Of a stretch of DNA of 64,000 nucleotides, positions 1 to 10,990 are shown one piece after another. How positions within the stretch are numbered: position 1 is the first letter of the stretch; every line of letters begins with the position of its first letter. Both the position numbers and the translations under genes were made by a program. The DNA is taken from assembly GCA_051453625.1 (NCBI GenBank), contig JBOZIK010000001.1, positions 44,061,536 through 44,125,535 on the forward strand, given 5' to 3'. The stretch comes from Welwitschia mirabilis. Taxonomy: Eukaryota > Gnetophyta > Gnetopsida > Welwitschiales. The notes under the pieces are model-generated. The model was not told the origin of the DNA and made no database searches. It was given only the letters and a program-made list of their open reading frames with translations.

Positions 1-202
1 TAAGACTTTTAGCTTTAAATTTAATTATATAGAGAGGTTTTATATTTTGAATATCAAAGTAAGTTAAATTCTCCAACCATAGAACTTTTGGGTTTTCACA
101 TTTGATATCAGAGCAAGTTTAAGAAGATTCTTAGACCCTCACATTTGATATCAGAGCATCGATTTTAAATATTTTCAATTATAGAACTATTAGGACATCA
201 CA
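1..202 (+). repeat. 3' part of the 5' LTR of element Y
   Basis: This is closely similar to 7331-7546, the end of the 3' LTR. It ends GGACATCACA at 202, immediately before the primer-binding-site-like sequence at 203-217. It contains PBS-like boxes at 101-114 and 144-157, and a weaker one near 46-60, each after a CACA-type terminus. These appear to be former leader modules now included in the LTR. Confidence 0.7.
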
Positions 203-217
203 TTTTGGTATCAGAGC
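203..217 (+). promoter_or_regulatory. Primer-binding site of element Y (tRNA-iMet type)
   Basis: The sequence TTTTGGTATCAGAGC follows the LTR terminus. TGGTATCAGAGC is complementary to the 3' end of plant initiator tRNA-Met, the usual primer of many plant LTR elements. The 3' LTR copy stops exactly at the base before this box, which makes it the site that primed the last reverse transcription. Confidence 0.75.
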
Positions 218-270
218 TAATATCTAGAAGGAGAATTGAATTTTCCAACTGTGAAATTTAGAGCATCACA

Positions 271-286
271 TTCTGGTATCAGAGCC
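271..286 (+). promoter_or_regulatory. Second downstream PBS copy in the leader of Y
   Basis: TTCTGGTATCAGAGCC follows GAGCATCACA, so the LTR-terminus-plus-PBS arrangement is repeated 68 bp downstream. Bases 274-286 are a perfect 13-base match to the initiator tRNA-Met complement. This copy is absent from the 3' LTR, as expected for a leader module not used as the primer site. Confidence 0.7.
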
Positions 287-402
287 TAGGTTAGCAATTC
301 TATTAAGTATAGTCATTACGAAGTCATTATAAGAGCCTAGAATGCAATTTTGACTAGGAGTAAATGTCAATAGGAATGCCATGGCTATCATTAAAATTAA
401 TT

Positions 403-1005
403 NNNNNNNNNNNNNNNNNNNNNNNNNNNNNNNNNNNNNNNNNNNNNNNNNNNNNNNNNNNNNNNNNNNNNNNNNNNNNNNNNNNNNNNNNNNNNNNNNN
501 NNNNNNNNNNNNNNNNNNNNNNNNNNNNNNNNNNNNNNNNNNNNNNNNNNNNNNNNNNNNNNNNNNNNNNNNNNNNNNNNNNNNNNNNNNNNNNNNNNNN
601 NNNNNNNNNNNNNNNNNNNNNNNNNNNNNNNNNNNNNNNNNNNNNNNNNNNNNNNNNNNNNNNNNNNNNNNNNNNNNNNNNNNNNNNNNNNNNNNNNNNN
701 NNNNNNNNNNNNNNNNNNNNNNNNNNNNNNNNNNNNNNNNNNNNNNNNNNNNNNNNNNNNNNNNNNNNNNNNNNNNNNNNNNNNNNNNNNNNNNNNNNNN
801 NNNNNNNNNNNNNNNNNNNNNNNNNNNNNNNNNNNNNNNNNNNNNNNNNNNNNNNNNNNNNNNNNNNNNNNNNNNNNNNNNNNNNNNNNNNNNNNNNNNN
901 NNNNNNNNNNNNNNNNNNNNNNNNNNNNNNNNNNNNNNNNNNNNNNNNNNNNNNNNNNNNNNNNNNNNNNNNNNNNNNNNNNNNNNNNNNNNNNNNNNNN
1001 NNNNN
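403..1005. other. Assembly gap (603 N)
   Basis: Run of N inside element Y. Apparent reading frames across it are artefacts. Confidence 0.99.
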
Positions 1006-3252
1006 ATGTTAACGCCATGAATAAAAGTATATGGAGAAGGGGTATTACGGAGTCTGTTGTCATACATAACCATTCTTCATGCATTAAATCTTGATCTTTA
1101 AAAAGAGGGCATTGTATTTAAAGCAGGGTCATTATCTAAAGGAAATACCACATGCAAATGAAGAGCGGGTTCTAGGATAATGAATAATCTTGTCAATTAG
1201 TTGCCACTTAACATTATCAATATTCACATTTTACAGAAAAATGAAAATGCTAAAACAGAAGGAGAAAAGCAAGGGTGAGGTAGTGGAAGTAACATAATAA
1301 AGAAATGGGTGTTGGAAAACAAACTGTAGGCCATGCAAGAAAGCCACATGATAATGAGAAATTCCAACAGTAGGAAAACTTGGAGAAAGGAAAATTTGAA
1401 GAAAGGAGGACTCATGTGTAACATGGATAGCATCATAAAATGTCATTGCTAACATATCATTGTAATAAAGAGGATTGCATGGACTATACTTGAACCGCCA
1501 ACCACATGTTGAAAAAAAAATTACGTGACACATGTTAAAATAAAAATGCAATTAATTTTATAAGATATTTTATAGCCTATCGTATAAACTGTAAATTGGC
1601 ATTCATTATGGAAGCATCTATAGTCAAAGAGGCATTTTATTTTAAAAATTTTATTAAAAAAATTTTAAAATAAATTTGTAAACAAAAAAGGGCATTAACC
1701 AGGGATGACATACGATGTTAAGAGTTAGACAGAAATGAGTGACAATGTGATAGAGAAGGCAGCGCATTACATAAAGGATGGTACATCTTAAAAAGAAAAT
1801 GCAATATGACAAAAAGGAACTGCGAAAACTATATCCATGAGGGAACTGCAATTCCAAAAAGAGATACAAATGCAATAAGGATAATATATCAAACATGCGT
1901 AGGCAAAGAAATTATGCATTTTAAAATAAAATTACCATGAAAGAGCCACGATGTGAAGGAAGCGATGACCAAGGCAATGAAAAATAGATTCAGAAGGAGT
2001 TGTAACAGGATTAAATTGGATCCATAGCATGATTGTTAAGCTTAAATTGAAGTTGAACTTGATGAAATGGAGTAGATTTAAGTGGCAAGGGAGCTGGTTT
2101 AGACAATAGTGCTTCTTTTCGGCTCAATCACTGATTTGATAACCAATTGCAATGAAATACTTACAGTTACAGAATGTTTGAAATGCATTATTTTTGGATG
2201 ATAATTGGAATCCTTAGAGAAGATGACATGGTGCATCTACTTTCTTTCATACAAAGACAAGTCGGATTATGGGAGGGATGACTAGAAAGATGGACATTAC
2301 TATTTATGATTTAAGACTTTGCACTTGAAGTGTTATAGTAAATATGAGTCGGGTTGAGGTCTTATGAAACATGTAAGGAAGTGAAACGTTAAAGTACCTA
2401 CAGGAAGCCTGAACGGCATTGCAAATCTAATGAAATGTTTAGTAATGAATATACTTCTTATGAACTCTCTGTTTGGGACATTACAATGTGTTTCTACTCT
2501 CTTTTAATATTAAGCATGACATTTATTAAATAAATAACTGCTTCAAGTTTTCTCTAAAGTAACTGGTTATGATTGTTTCTTATCTTAAGATTCCTCAATA
2601 AAGCTATTGTACAAGACTTATTGAGGCTTTATGTATACCTCTCAGTTTTTTATTGTTCTTCCTACAATGCATATTTGAGATATTGATGTTTCTGCAAATA
2701 ATGAGAAATCTCATCTCCCTATAAAGATGGGTCACTTGCTCATAAATATTTTCTGTGAAACTCATTCTCCTCTTGGGATAAACTCTTCTTTTTCTTCTTA
2801 TACAATTCATCATTTTTGCTTCACCTATACAACATAAGGATCAATATTGTTGTTCTCATGCTCACGGTGACCTTTTTCATTGTAATGTAGAGTTTATGAT
2901 CATGAAAACTCATGAAGGAAAGCTAGAAATGCCATTCTCAAATCTTAACCTGAATAACTATGAATGTTATATTCTTAATGATTAGTATGAAATAAAAGAT
3001 TTATTTCTATGAGAGTATTTGTCGGTGCTAGTGCAAGATCCTCTGCACATTAATTATTTGATGCTTTCATTATTTATACCTCATTCCAATGAAAAAAGGA
3101 AATGGTTGTAAGGTCCTTAGATCTATGTGTATTGCTGTTTGGTAGCATGATAGCATTAACAATTAGAGAAATTGTGTAACCCCTTTCTAAATTGCTCCTA
3201 CAATCAGCAGGTGTCTCATCATTAATGCTGGGAAAAAAGAAGTAGGCATAAG
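1006..3252. other. Interior of element Y, no gene recognised
   Basis: AT-rich sequence, partly purine-rich on the + strand (about 1220-1440 and 1790-1900). Only short reading frames occur on either strand and none carries a recognisable retroelement or host motif. The 2604-2813 minus frame is basic but matches no family I know. Confidence 0.6.
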
Positions 3253-3446
3253 TGTGAGGTCCCGAAATCTTCAGTTGAAAATCTTTCAAACTCGATGCTA
3301 TGATATCAAATGTGATGTCCAAAATCTTTAGTTGAAAATCTTTCAAACTTGATGCTCTGATACCAAATTTGATGGCCTAATATTCTACAGTTGAAAATTT
3401 CTGTAAATTTGATGCTCTGATATCAAAATGTATGAGGGAAAGAGGA
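3253..3446 (-). repeat. Inverted tandem array of LTR-terminus/PBS modules
   Basis: Three head-to-tail units begin at about 3254, 3312 and 3369 (periods 58 and 57 bp). Read on the minus strand, each has a PBS-like box (GGTATCAGAGC or one-base variants), then a body containing GATTTTCAACT, then a terminus such as GGACATCACA. They match the modules of element Y but lie in the opposite orientation. This is probably the LTR end or leader of a second family member inserted in Y; the rest is hidden by the gap that follows. Confidence 0.6.
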
Positions 3447-4403
3447 NNNNNNNNNNNNNNNNNNNNNNNNNNNNNNNNNNNNNNNNNNNNNNNNNNNNNN
3501 NNNNNNNNNNNNNNNNNNNNNNNNNNNNNNNNNNNNNNNNNNNNNNNNNNNNNNNNNNNNNNNNNNNNNNNNNNNNNNNNNNNNNNNNNNNNNNNNNNNN
3601 NNNNNNNNNNNNNNNNNNNNNNNNNNNNNNNNNNNNNNNNNNNNNNNNNNNNNNNNNNNNNNNNNNNNNNNNNNNNNNNNNNNNNNNNNNNNNNNNNNNN
3701 NNNNNNNNNNNNNNNNNNNNNNNNNNNNNNNNNNNNNNNNNNNNNNNNNNNNNNNNNNNNNNNNNNNNNNNNNNNNNNNNNNNNNNNNNNNNNNNNNNNN
3801 NNNNNNNNNNNNNNNNNNNNNNNNNNNNNNNNNNNNNNNNNNNNNNNNNNNNNNNNNNNNNNNNNNNNNNNNNNNNNNNNNNNNNNNNNNNNNNNNNNNN
3901 NNNNNNNNNNNNNNNNNNNNNNNNNNNNNNNNNNNNNNNNNNNNNNNNNNNNNNNNNNNNNNNNNNNNNNNNNNNNNNNNNNNNNNNNNNNNNNNNNNNN
4001 NNNNNNNNNNNNNNNNNNNNNNNNNNNNNNNNNNNNNNNNNNNNNNNNNNNNNNNNNNNNNNNNNNNNNNNNNNNNNNNNNNNNNNNNNNNNNNNNNNNN
4101 NNNNNNNNNNNNNNNNNNNNNNNNNNNNNNNNNNNNNNNNNNNNNNNNNNNNNNNNNNNNNNNNNNNNNNNNNNNNNNNNNNNNNNNNNNNNNNNNNNNN
4201 NNNNNNNNNNNNNNNNNNNNNNNNNNNNNNNNNNNNNNNNNNNNNNNNNNNNNNNNNNNNNNNNNNNNNNNNNNNNNNNNNNNNNNNNNNNNNNNNNNNN
4301 NNNNNNNNNNNNNNNNNNNNNNNNNNNNNNNNNNNNNNNNNNNNNNNNNNNNNNNNNNNNNNNNNNNNNNNNNNNNNNNNNNNNNNNNNNNNNNNNNNNN
4401 NNN
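3447..4403. other. Assembly gap (957 N)
   Basis: The longest gap in the window. It directly abuts the inverted PBS-module array, so repeat collapse is a plausible cause. Confidence 0.99.
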
Positions 4404-4801
4404 TAGCATATTTATCACACTGAATCTTATCTATGTTCATAATATCTTGCTAATTACTCTTGTTGGGAAAAAAAATTCCTTAAATATTTTAAGTTAAAGC
4501 AATTACTCTACTCTTCAATTTAAAAATGAAGGACCAAATGTGAAGTACAACTTGTAGAAGGTTAACATCTTCGATTTAATATCTAGCAAGATATTCGTAA
4601 TAGTAATTAATTAAGAAGCTTTCATGAAGGCATTTGATCTAACTACTTGCACTTAGGGCTATCTCATTGAGGTAACAAACATAATAACAATAATGGGTTC
4701 CTAGTCATAAGTATTAGTTAGACTTTTAACTCTTTAGCTTATCTTTACAACGTGTGTACATCATTAATAAGATTTCTTTGCTTTTTATCCTTGAATAGTT
4801 A

Positions 4802-5475
4802 NNNNNNNNNNNNNNNNNNNNNNNNNNNNNNNNNNNNNNNNNNNNNNNNNNNNNNNNNNNNNNNNNNNNNNNNNNNNNNNNNNNNNNNNNNNNNNNNNNN
4901 NNNNNNNNNNNNNNNNNNNNNNNNNNNNNNNNNNNNNNNNNNNNNNNNNNNNNNNNNNNNNNNNNNNNNNNNNNNNNNNNNNNNNNNNNNNNNNNNNNNN
5001 NNNNNNNNNNNNNNNNNNNNNNNNNNNNNNNNNNNNNNNNNNNNNNNNNNNNNNNNNNNNNNNNNNNNNNNNNNNNNNNNNNNNNNNNNNNNNNNNNNNN
5101 NNNNNNNNNNNNNNNNNNNNNNNNNNNNNNNNNNNNNNNNNNNNNNNNNNNNNNNNNNNNNNNNNNNNNNNNNNNNNNNNNNNNNNNNNNNNNNNNNNNN
5201 NNNNNNNNNNNNNNNNNNNNNNNNNNNNNNNNNNNNNNNNNNNNNNNNNNNNNNNNNNNNNNNNNNNNNNNNNNNNNNNNNNNNNNNNNNNNNNNNNNNN
5301 NNNNNNNNNNNNNNNNNNNNNNNNNNNNNNNNNNNNNNNNNNNNNNNNNNNNNNNNNNNNNNNNNNNNNNNNNNNNNNNNNNNNNNNNNNNNNNNNNNNN
5401 NNNNNNNNNNNNNNNNNNNNNNNNNNNNNNNNNNNNNNNNNNNNNNNNNNNNNNNNNNNNNNNNNNNNNNNNNNN
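4802..5475. other. Assembly gap (674 N)
   Basis: Run of N inside element Y. Confidence 0.99.
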
Positions 5476-5679
5476 GATGAAGATACTAATCATAGTTTGA
5501 ATTGCAAATTAACCTTTAAGAAGATTGTGAAGATCTATATGACTGTAAGGATAACTTTTAATACATATTATGGAGAATATTTTAAGACTATTATACAACT
5601 AATCTATAGAAGTAGTAACTTGTAAGAAAAATGTAGACACTAATTAGTGGAGACCTGATCTTTTGAGGATGAAACTTCT

Positions 5680-5694
5680 TAAGGAGGTGAGATT
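5680..5694 (+). promoter_or_regulatory. Polypurine tract of element Y
   Basis: AAGGAGGTGAGATT lies immediately before TGTCACATCC, which starts the 3' LTR. A purine tract directly upstream of TG is the standard plus-strand primer arrangement. Confidence 0.6.
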
Positions 5695-5763
5695 TGTCAC
5701 ATCCAAAACTTAACCGAATTTAGAAAATCCTTTTTGCAAATATATGACTAATAGATTTACTTT

Positions 5764-6105
5764 NNNNNNNNNNNNNNNNNNNNNNNNNNNNNNNNNNNNN
5801 NNNNNNNNNNNNNNNNNNNNNNNNNNNNNNNNNNNNNNNNNNNNNNNNNNNNNNNNNNNNNNNNNNNNNNNNNNNNNNNNNNNNNNNNNNNNNNNNNNNN
5901 NNNNNNNNNNNNNNNNNNNNNNNNNNNNNNNNNNNNNNNNNNNNNNNNNNNNNNNNNNNNNNNNNNNNNNNNNNNNNNNNNNNNNNNNNNNNNNNNNNNN
6001 NNNNNNNNNNNNNNNNNNNNNNNNNNNNNNNNNNNNNNNNNNNNNNNNNNNNNNNNNNNNNNNNNNNNNNNNNNNNNNNNNNNNNNNNNNNNNNNNNNNN
6101 NNNNN
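5764..6105. other. Assembly gap (342 N)
   Basis: Run of N inside the 3' LTR of element Y. Confidence 0.99.
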
Positions 6106-7124
6106 AAAGTTTCATTTAATTTACATTTATTTGGTCGAGAGGCCATCCTCAGCCACTGAATTATCCAGGATGGCATTATTTATTTTTATTTTTGATTGTT
6201 TTTATTTTCAAAAACTAATAATAAATTAAAGGGAAGGGAACATAAATGACAATAAATTGAAGGGGGTTAGTTAAATGGCCAGAACAAGGTCACTCTATGG
6301 AGCAATGTTGGTGATATCTGTCTTCCTTTCATTTTTGTATTTCACTTTTGTTCCTTTCCTTTTTGTGTTTCGCTCATACGTGTTTTGCTTTTGTTCCTTT
6401 CATTTTTGTGTTTCTTCGCTTTTATTTCTTGACGCTTTTCCAAACCCTTGGTTAGGATTTCAGATTCCGTTTTTCTAAGGATTTACAGATTTTAGTTTTC
6501 ATGTGGCACCAGACCTGGGGTTTCAAATACTTCTTTTATGTCCTTTGCATGATTTGATGGAATACACCTTCAAAATTTTCTTCGCATGATATTTTTCTTC
6601 CAAGATTTGAGCATTTCTTATGTGTATGAAATCTCAATCTCTTTAAGAATGCGCCTTTGAAATAAATTTTAATCGTATTTTTGGCAGGGATATAAGATGT
6701 AGACGACTGCATTCCTGCATTAGCCTGATGTTCCAGATGCACGTCAAAATGCGCTGCCAAAGTAGTTTGCTACCCTGCAAAAATAACAACTACATTGCTG
6801 GAAAAAACCATGCGGTAGCTCCTGCAAATGTGCAATAGTGCATTAACTTTGATCAACGTGGACTTAGCTGCCAATGCAACGCCAGCCACCAGCATAACAC
6901 CAGCTGTCACCACAGATAAACTGACTGCCATGTCATTTTAAAAAAAATGAGTAATGGAATTTCATGGATTTTTCAAAAAAAATGAGTAATAGGAACATGC
7001 TTTGAAGAGAGGATTAAATGGTCAAAGCCTTCAAATATAAATGCTTTACAATGTAATAAAGTACATGGATGTCTATAGAAAAAGAAAAATTGAAGAATTC
7101 ACTCAAATTAATTCAAATACTCAA

Positions 7125-7224
7125 NNNNNNNNNNNNNNNNNNNNNNNNNNNNNNNNNNNNNNNNNNNNNNNNNNNNNNNNNNNNNNNNNNNNNNNNNNNN
7201 NNNNNNNNNNNNNNNNNNNNNNNN
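7125..7224. other. Assembly gap (100 N, unsized)
   Basis: Exactly 100 N, the usual placeholder for a gap of unknown length. Confidence 0.99.
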
Positions 7225-7420
7225 GTGCCATTTAATGAATGAATAACATTTAATAGTCTAAATAACCTAAGTAATTTTATTTAATGATTAAATTAAAATG
7301 CAACTTATATGATTATATAAGACCAAGATTAAGACTTTCAACTTTAAATTTAATTACATAGAGAGGTTTTATATTTTGAGTATCAGAGTGAGTTAAATTC
7401 TCCAAACATAGAACTTTTGG

Positions 7421-7501
7421 GTTTTCACATTTGGTATCAAAGCAAGTTTAAGAAGATTCTCAACAGTGTAACTCTTAGACCCTTACATTTGGTATCAGAG
7501 T
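7421..7501 (+). repeat. Former PBS modules inside the 3' LTR of Y
   Basis: Two modules are visible: GTTTTCACA followed by TTTGGTATCAAAGC (7430-7443), and CCTTACA followed by TTTGGTATCAGAGT (7488-7501). They are 58 bp apart here and 43 bp apart in the 5' copy, which lacks a 15-base segment. A PBS does not belong inside an LTR, so these are read as leader modules absorbed into the LTR. Confidence 0.65.
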
Positions 7502-7546
7502 ATCAAGTTTGAAGATTTTCAACTATAGAACTTTTAGGACATCACA

Positions 7547-7671
7547 ACTGTCTTGTACTATTTTTATTGTAATGACATTATGAATCTCTTGAGGTTGAGG
7601 CTATCTCTTATATAGTCCATTTATAATTAAGTACTACTGAAAAGCATTGTTAGTTGTAGTTATGGAGGGGA
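7547..7671. other. Pre-insertion host flank, left side, ending in the GGGGA target duplication
   Basis: A short AT-rich segment lies between element Y and the copia element. Its last five bases (7667-7671, GGGGA) are repeated exactly at 43166-43170. No gene is recognised. Confidence 0.7.
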
Positions 7672-8595
7672 TGTAGGCTTTGATGAAATTTAATAATGTA
7701 GTTAGAACCTAATAACCCAAGAAATTTAAATTAGTAATTAAATGAATAATTAAAGGATAAGCCAGGAGCATTTAAGAAATATTTTTTTAATTTACAAAAT
7801 CCTTTGAATAAAAATACATCAAATAAGTTTCATCAAAAATATTTGTAAAGATATGATAACATTATTTTTGCTTATAAAGATATTAAGGATTTTTTTAAAC
7901 TAAATTAATATAAACTAGTATTATAGGATCTCATTAAATATGTTGCAGTTTAAACTAGAAAGCCACACTATAGAGAATATTTTAAATAATAAGATTGTAA
8001 AATAAAGAATCACAATACCAAATGAAAAAATAGTGTGTTGTGTCTCTACAGTTTTTTTAAACCCAAGAAAAAAAGATGCATAAATATAAATGCAATCAAA
8101 ATTTTATAGATAAAATATTCATTGCAATCAAAATAATTGAACCTAAAATATCTATAAAAAATAAAAGCTTTGAAGAGTTGTTGCAAATATTTGACAGGAA
8201 AAGAAATGCAACTTAGATTTCAACTGATTTCCTTTGGAAACAAATTCTTCTCTTGATTTGAAAAAGTCATGGTAGAAAAAAAACCAATGTTATTCTTCTA
8301 ATAGTAATAACATTCTTCTTCTTCTTACAATGTCAACATTCTTCTTACATCACTGTTCTTTTGACATTGTTTTCTTCGTTTCAGCTAATAAAATAATGTA
8401 ACACAAAATAGCTAGCTAGCAGCAAATTTTACCTCTTATGTCCTTACTTTATACTTCTTGATCATAAGTTATTTGCTTATATATAATAAATCATACAATG
8501 CAAAAATAGGTGGATCCCAAGTACTGGATCTAAATCAAATGCTAAAACTTCAAAAACATGAGCTTTCATATTCCACTGTATCCGGAGAAGAATCA

Positions 8596-8705
8596 AATGA
8601 AGTTGAAGCTGATTCTAATGAAATAGATGAAGTCAAAGCTAATCCTTATAAAATAGACAGAGTCAAAGCCCATTCTAATGAATAGAAAGAGTCAAGAATG
8701 ATCCT
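8596..8705. repeat. Degenerate 30-bp tandem repeat, about 4 units, in the copia LTR
   Basis: Units of about 30 bp built on GAAGTCAAAGCTAATCCTAA begin near 8596, 8626, 8656 and 8686. The other LTR carries the same array near 27308-27425 with different substitutions, so it predates insertion of the element. Confidence 0.6.
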
Positions 8706-9906
8706 TATTTCCAAAATTTTGGTGGATGTACATGCAATCTAGTAGTAAGGAAATAAATGCAATAAGCATAATGAGTGCAGTTCTATCCAAGAAAGGCTAA
8801 AAAAATGTTTAATATCATAAAGGAAGAGAATTGAGATGTCAATAAACTAACTGACAAATGAATTTCATAAATGGAAGTCCTCTTTCAAATGCCAAAACCT
8901 ATATTCTTAACAATAAAAAGATAAGAATGCCAGAAGGGTGAAGGAGAGGGATAACATAACACAAATGAAGATATTGATGTTTCTTTGCAGAGGGTGAGAC
9001 TTAAGACTTAGTAGTGGAAGAATCATTATGGCCTAAAGGATGCTTTGTGGTGTCAATCATGTCATGCATTTCACTAATTGTCTATTCTCTTGTCTCATGT
9101 AGAAAAGATCATGCATCCTTCTTTTCTTGTTTCACCTTTGTCCTTGAATTATGGGCCACTCTAGAGGCCTTATTCTTTGCACACTATGAATTCTGCTTCA
9201 TGGATTGTCTCATATCAGAGGCCTTATAATAAACTCTCCCTTCATTTCTTGAGCTTTTCCCTAAGCCTAAGAATATAAAATGACTTATATATTGTCTTTG
9301 GTATCCTAACCACTTCTAGAGCTATTATAATTTCGCTTGGATAACTCCTTTGGATTACTAACACGAGCATTTAGCATCCAATCCTTGCTTTGAATGTTAT
9401 TTTCGGAGCCATCAATCCAGATGTATTTGATAATGATTTTCTCAGTGCATTGAAAGATATTGAGGTTAAGTAAATCATTCAAAAAATACATGCTACATCT
9501 TTCTTCAATCAAATAAAGAACTCGAAATTGGCTGCTACAATTCCACCTTGTGCAGAGTTATGATATAGACATTAGACCACTATTGAAGAGGAAATATTTT
9601 AAGCTAATCTCTATTAAATTTTGATGTTTTAATGGAAATAAATAAACCAAAAGATGGAGAATCACTTAAAAAGTTTATAGCAGAGAGAAATAAAAGGAAT
9701 ACAGACATTCTACAAATGTATAAAAATGGAATGCAAGTTTGTGATTTTTCTTCAGCTGGGATTGAGGACATTATTAGGCTGGTGTCATGCAATGATTTCT
9801 TAATCCACTTTGATTTTTGCATGACACAGTATGTTGGAATTTTCTTTGGGTAATTCCAACAATTTAATGCTAGTATGAATATAGAATAGATTTATTGAGT
9901 AAATAG

Positions 9907-10060
9907 AGTTAGTGGGTCAATTACAAAAAAGAAAGAAAATAGTTATTAAGTTAATAGAGTTAGTAGATCAATTACTAAAAAGAAGAAAAATGGTTATTAA
10001 CTTAGTATAGTTAGTTGATCTATTACAAAAAGAAGAAAAACTATTATTTCCTTTGTATGC
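9907..10060 (+). repeat. Three 51-bp tandem repeats in the U3 of the solo LTR
   Basis: AGTTAGT-led units start at 9907, 9957 and 10009 (periods 50 and 52). Each continues with a TCAATTACAAAAAAGAAG-like core and a TTATTAA-like tail. They sit just upstream of the TATA box, the usual place of enhancer-like U3 repeats. Confidence 0.65.
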
Positions 10061-10071
10061 CTATAAAAGAC

Positions 10072-10079
10072 TATCTAGT
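10072..10079 (+). promoter_or_regulatory. TATA box of the solo LTR
   Basis: TATAAAAG lies downstream of the U3 repeats and about 100 bp before the LTR end. Function is inferred from position only. Confidence 0.5.
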
Positions 10080-10990
10080 TACATCAAATAAAATTGGACT
10101 CCCAGGTGGGATTCCATTCACGGGACTTCTTTTGGAGCAACAATTTTCTATTTAGTTTTTTTTCTCTCTTATTATTAACATAGTAAATAATAGATACTAG
10201 GAGATAATCATATTTTTGTAACTAATAAAAAGCAAGTTCAATTCCTCCGTAGTAAGTTTCACATCCAACTTGGTAACTTTTTTCATTGCATCCATTAATA
10301 ACACTTAGCTTGCTTAGCAGGTTTCACCATGTAAACATGATTTCCCCTCTCTGTCATTTTCAAATCATAAGTAAAATTTCAGCTCTCAACAAGAGATCAT
10401 TCTCTGAGATTTTATTACATTATTATTGTTGTGTGAATAGGAAATAATAATAATATTATAATGAAGAGGTATTAAAAGGATATAGGATTTATTTAGGTGG
10501 TTTTAAGCAAAGTGAATGGGGTTCAATACATAAACGGTAAAATGAATATGTTGTAAACATAGTATATTATGTCAAATAATAATTGATAATGGATTAATGG
10601 GGTTGGATATTATGATGATTATGAGAATAAGATAATAATCAGGCCCATAATTATACATGTAATTATGCATTGTAATGATGATTTTGATTGCATAGGATTT
10701 TCTAGTTCTAAAGTTTAACCTACACATTTCCTAAACATATTCATGATGTCATTTCTCTTTTTCACCATAATGTGAACTCCTAAAAAAAACCTTGCCCTTT
10801 TAGGTTTTCAAAGAAAAAAGGAGTTGGGATGGGCTACATCCAACTAGCATAGTGATAAGTTGAATCATCACACTTGAGCTGGGCAGTGAGAGGTAGACTA
10901 ATTACAACATCATACCTATATGAACATAATAATACTATGAACTTAATAGCATTAAGATAAATTTAATGTAGTTATGGGAAAATACCAACA

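Larger units (their letters stand above)
4404..5694. other. 3' interior of element Y, including a gap at 4802-5475
   Basis: The readable parts are AT-rich with no recognised coding domain. The last 35 bases before the LTR read like the tail of a gypsy-type element (GATGAAACTTCTTAAGGAGG) and resemble the mirror position of element X next to 14645. Confidence 0.55.
1..7546 (+). mobile_element. LTR retrotransposon Y, 5' end outside window, apparently non-coding
   Basis: The element is defined by two similar stretches. Bases 1-202 match 7331-7546, and the latter ends a 3' LTR that starts after a purine tract at 5695. The 5' LTR is therefore cut by the window edge and the internal region is 203-5694. 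No gag, protease, RT, RNase H or integrase motif was found in the readable interior, although about 2.2 kb of it is N. The segment just before the 3' LTR (5660-5694) resembles the same position of element X, so X and Y are probably related. Superfamily is not proven; a Ty3/gypsy-type 3' end is the best guess. Target duplication cannot be tested because the left end is missing. Confidence 0.65.
5695..7546 (+). repeat. 3' LTR of element Y
   Basis: It starts TGTCACATCC after the polypurine tract and ends GGACATCACA at 7546, with TG...CA termini. It includes two gaps (5764-6105 and 7125-7224). The middle part (6275-6920) is less AT-rich than its surroundings. Its last 215 bases match the start of the window and include PBS-like boxes at 7430-7443 and 7488-7501. 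A candidate 5-base target copy is ACTGT at 7547-7551, untestable here. Confidence 0.65.
9832..10180. mobile_element. Solo LTR (349 bp) inserted in the copia 3' LTR
   Basis: It starts TGTTGGAATT and ends TTATTAACA, with flanking copies CAGTA (9827-9831) and TAGTA (10181-10185). The other copia LTR reads straight through with a single CAGTA at 28401-28405, an empty site that proves a 349-bp insertion plus 5-bp duplication. No internal region is present, so it is a solo LTR left by recombination, or a very small LTR element. A TATA box at 10072-10079 suggests + strand transcription of this LTR. The left end carries a 10-bp inverted repeat (TGTTGGAATT / AATTCCAACA). Confidence 0.8.
7672..10990 (-). 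repeat. 3' LTR of the copia element, containing a solo LTR
   Basis: It aligns along its length with 26391-28856 plus 42816-43165. It starts TGTAGGCTTTGATG on the + strand and ends ATACCAACA at 10990, next to the polypurine tract. The 349-bp solo LTR at 9832-10180 accounts for most of its extra length over the other copy. It also contains the intact target site (ATAAT at 10635-10639) into which the gypsy element inserted in the other LTR. Confidence 0.85.

Noticed and set aside
1-286. Regularly spaced repeats considered as a CRISPR array
   Set aside because: The units are 43-68 bp apart with similar, not unique, spacers. They match primer-binding sites and lie in a plant retroelement.
266-1094. 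Several frames of more than 200 codons across 403-1005, and similar ones at 3385-4440, 4726-5493, 5720-6229, 16260-16801, 33025-33690, 37274-38105 and 54761-55729
   Set aside because: They are mostly runs of N translated as X; the readable ends carry no protein motif.
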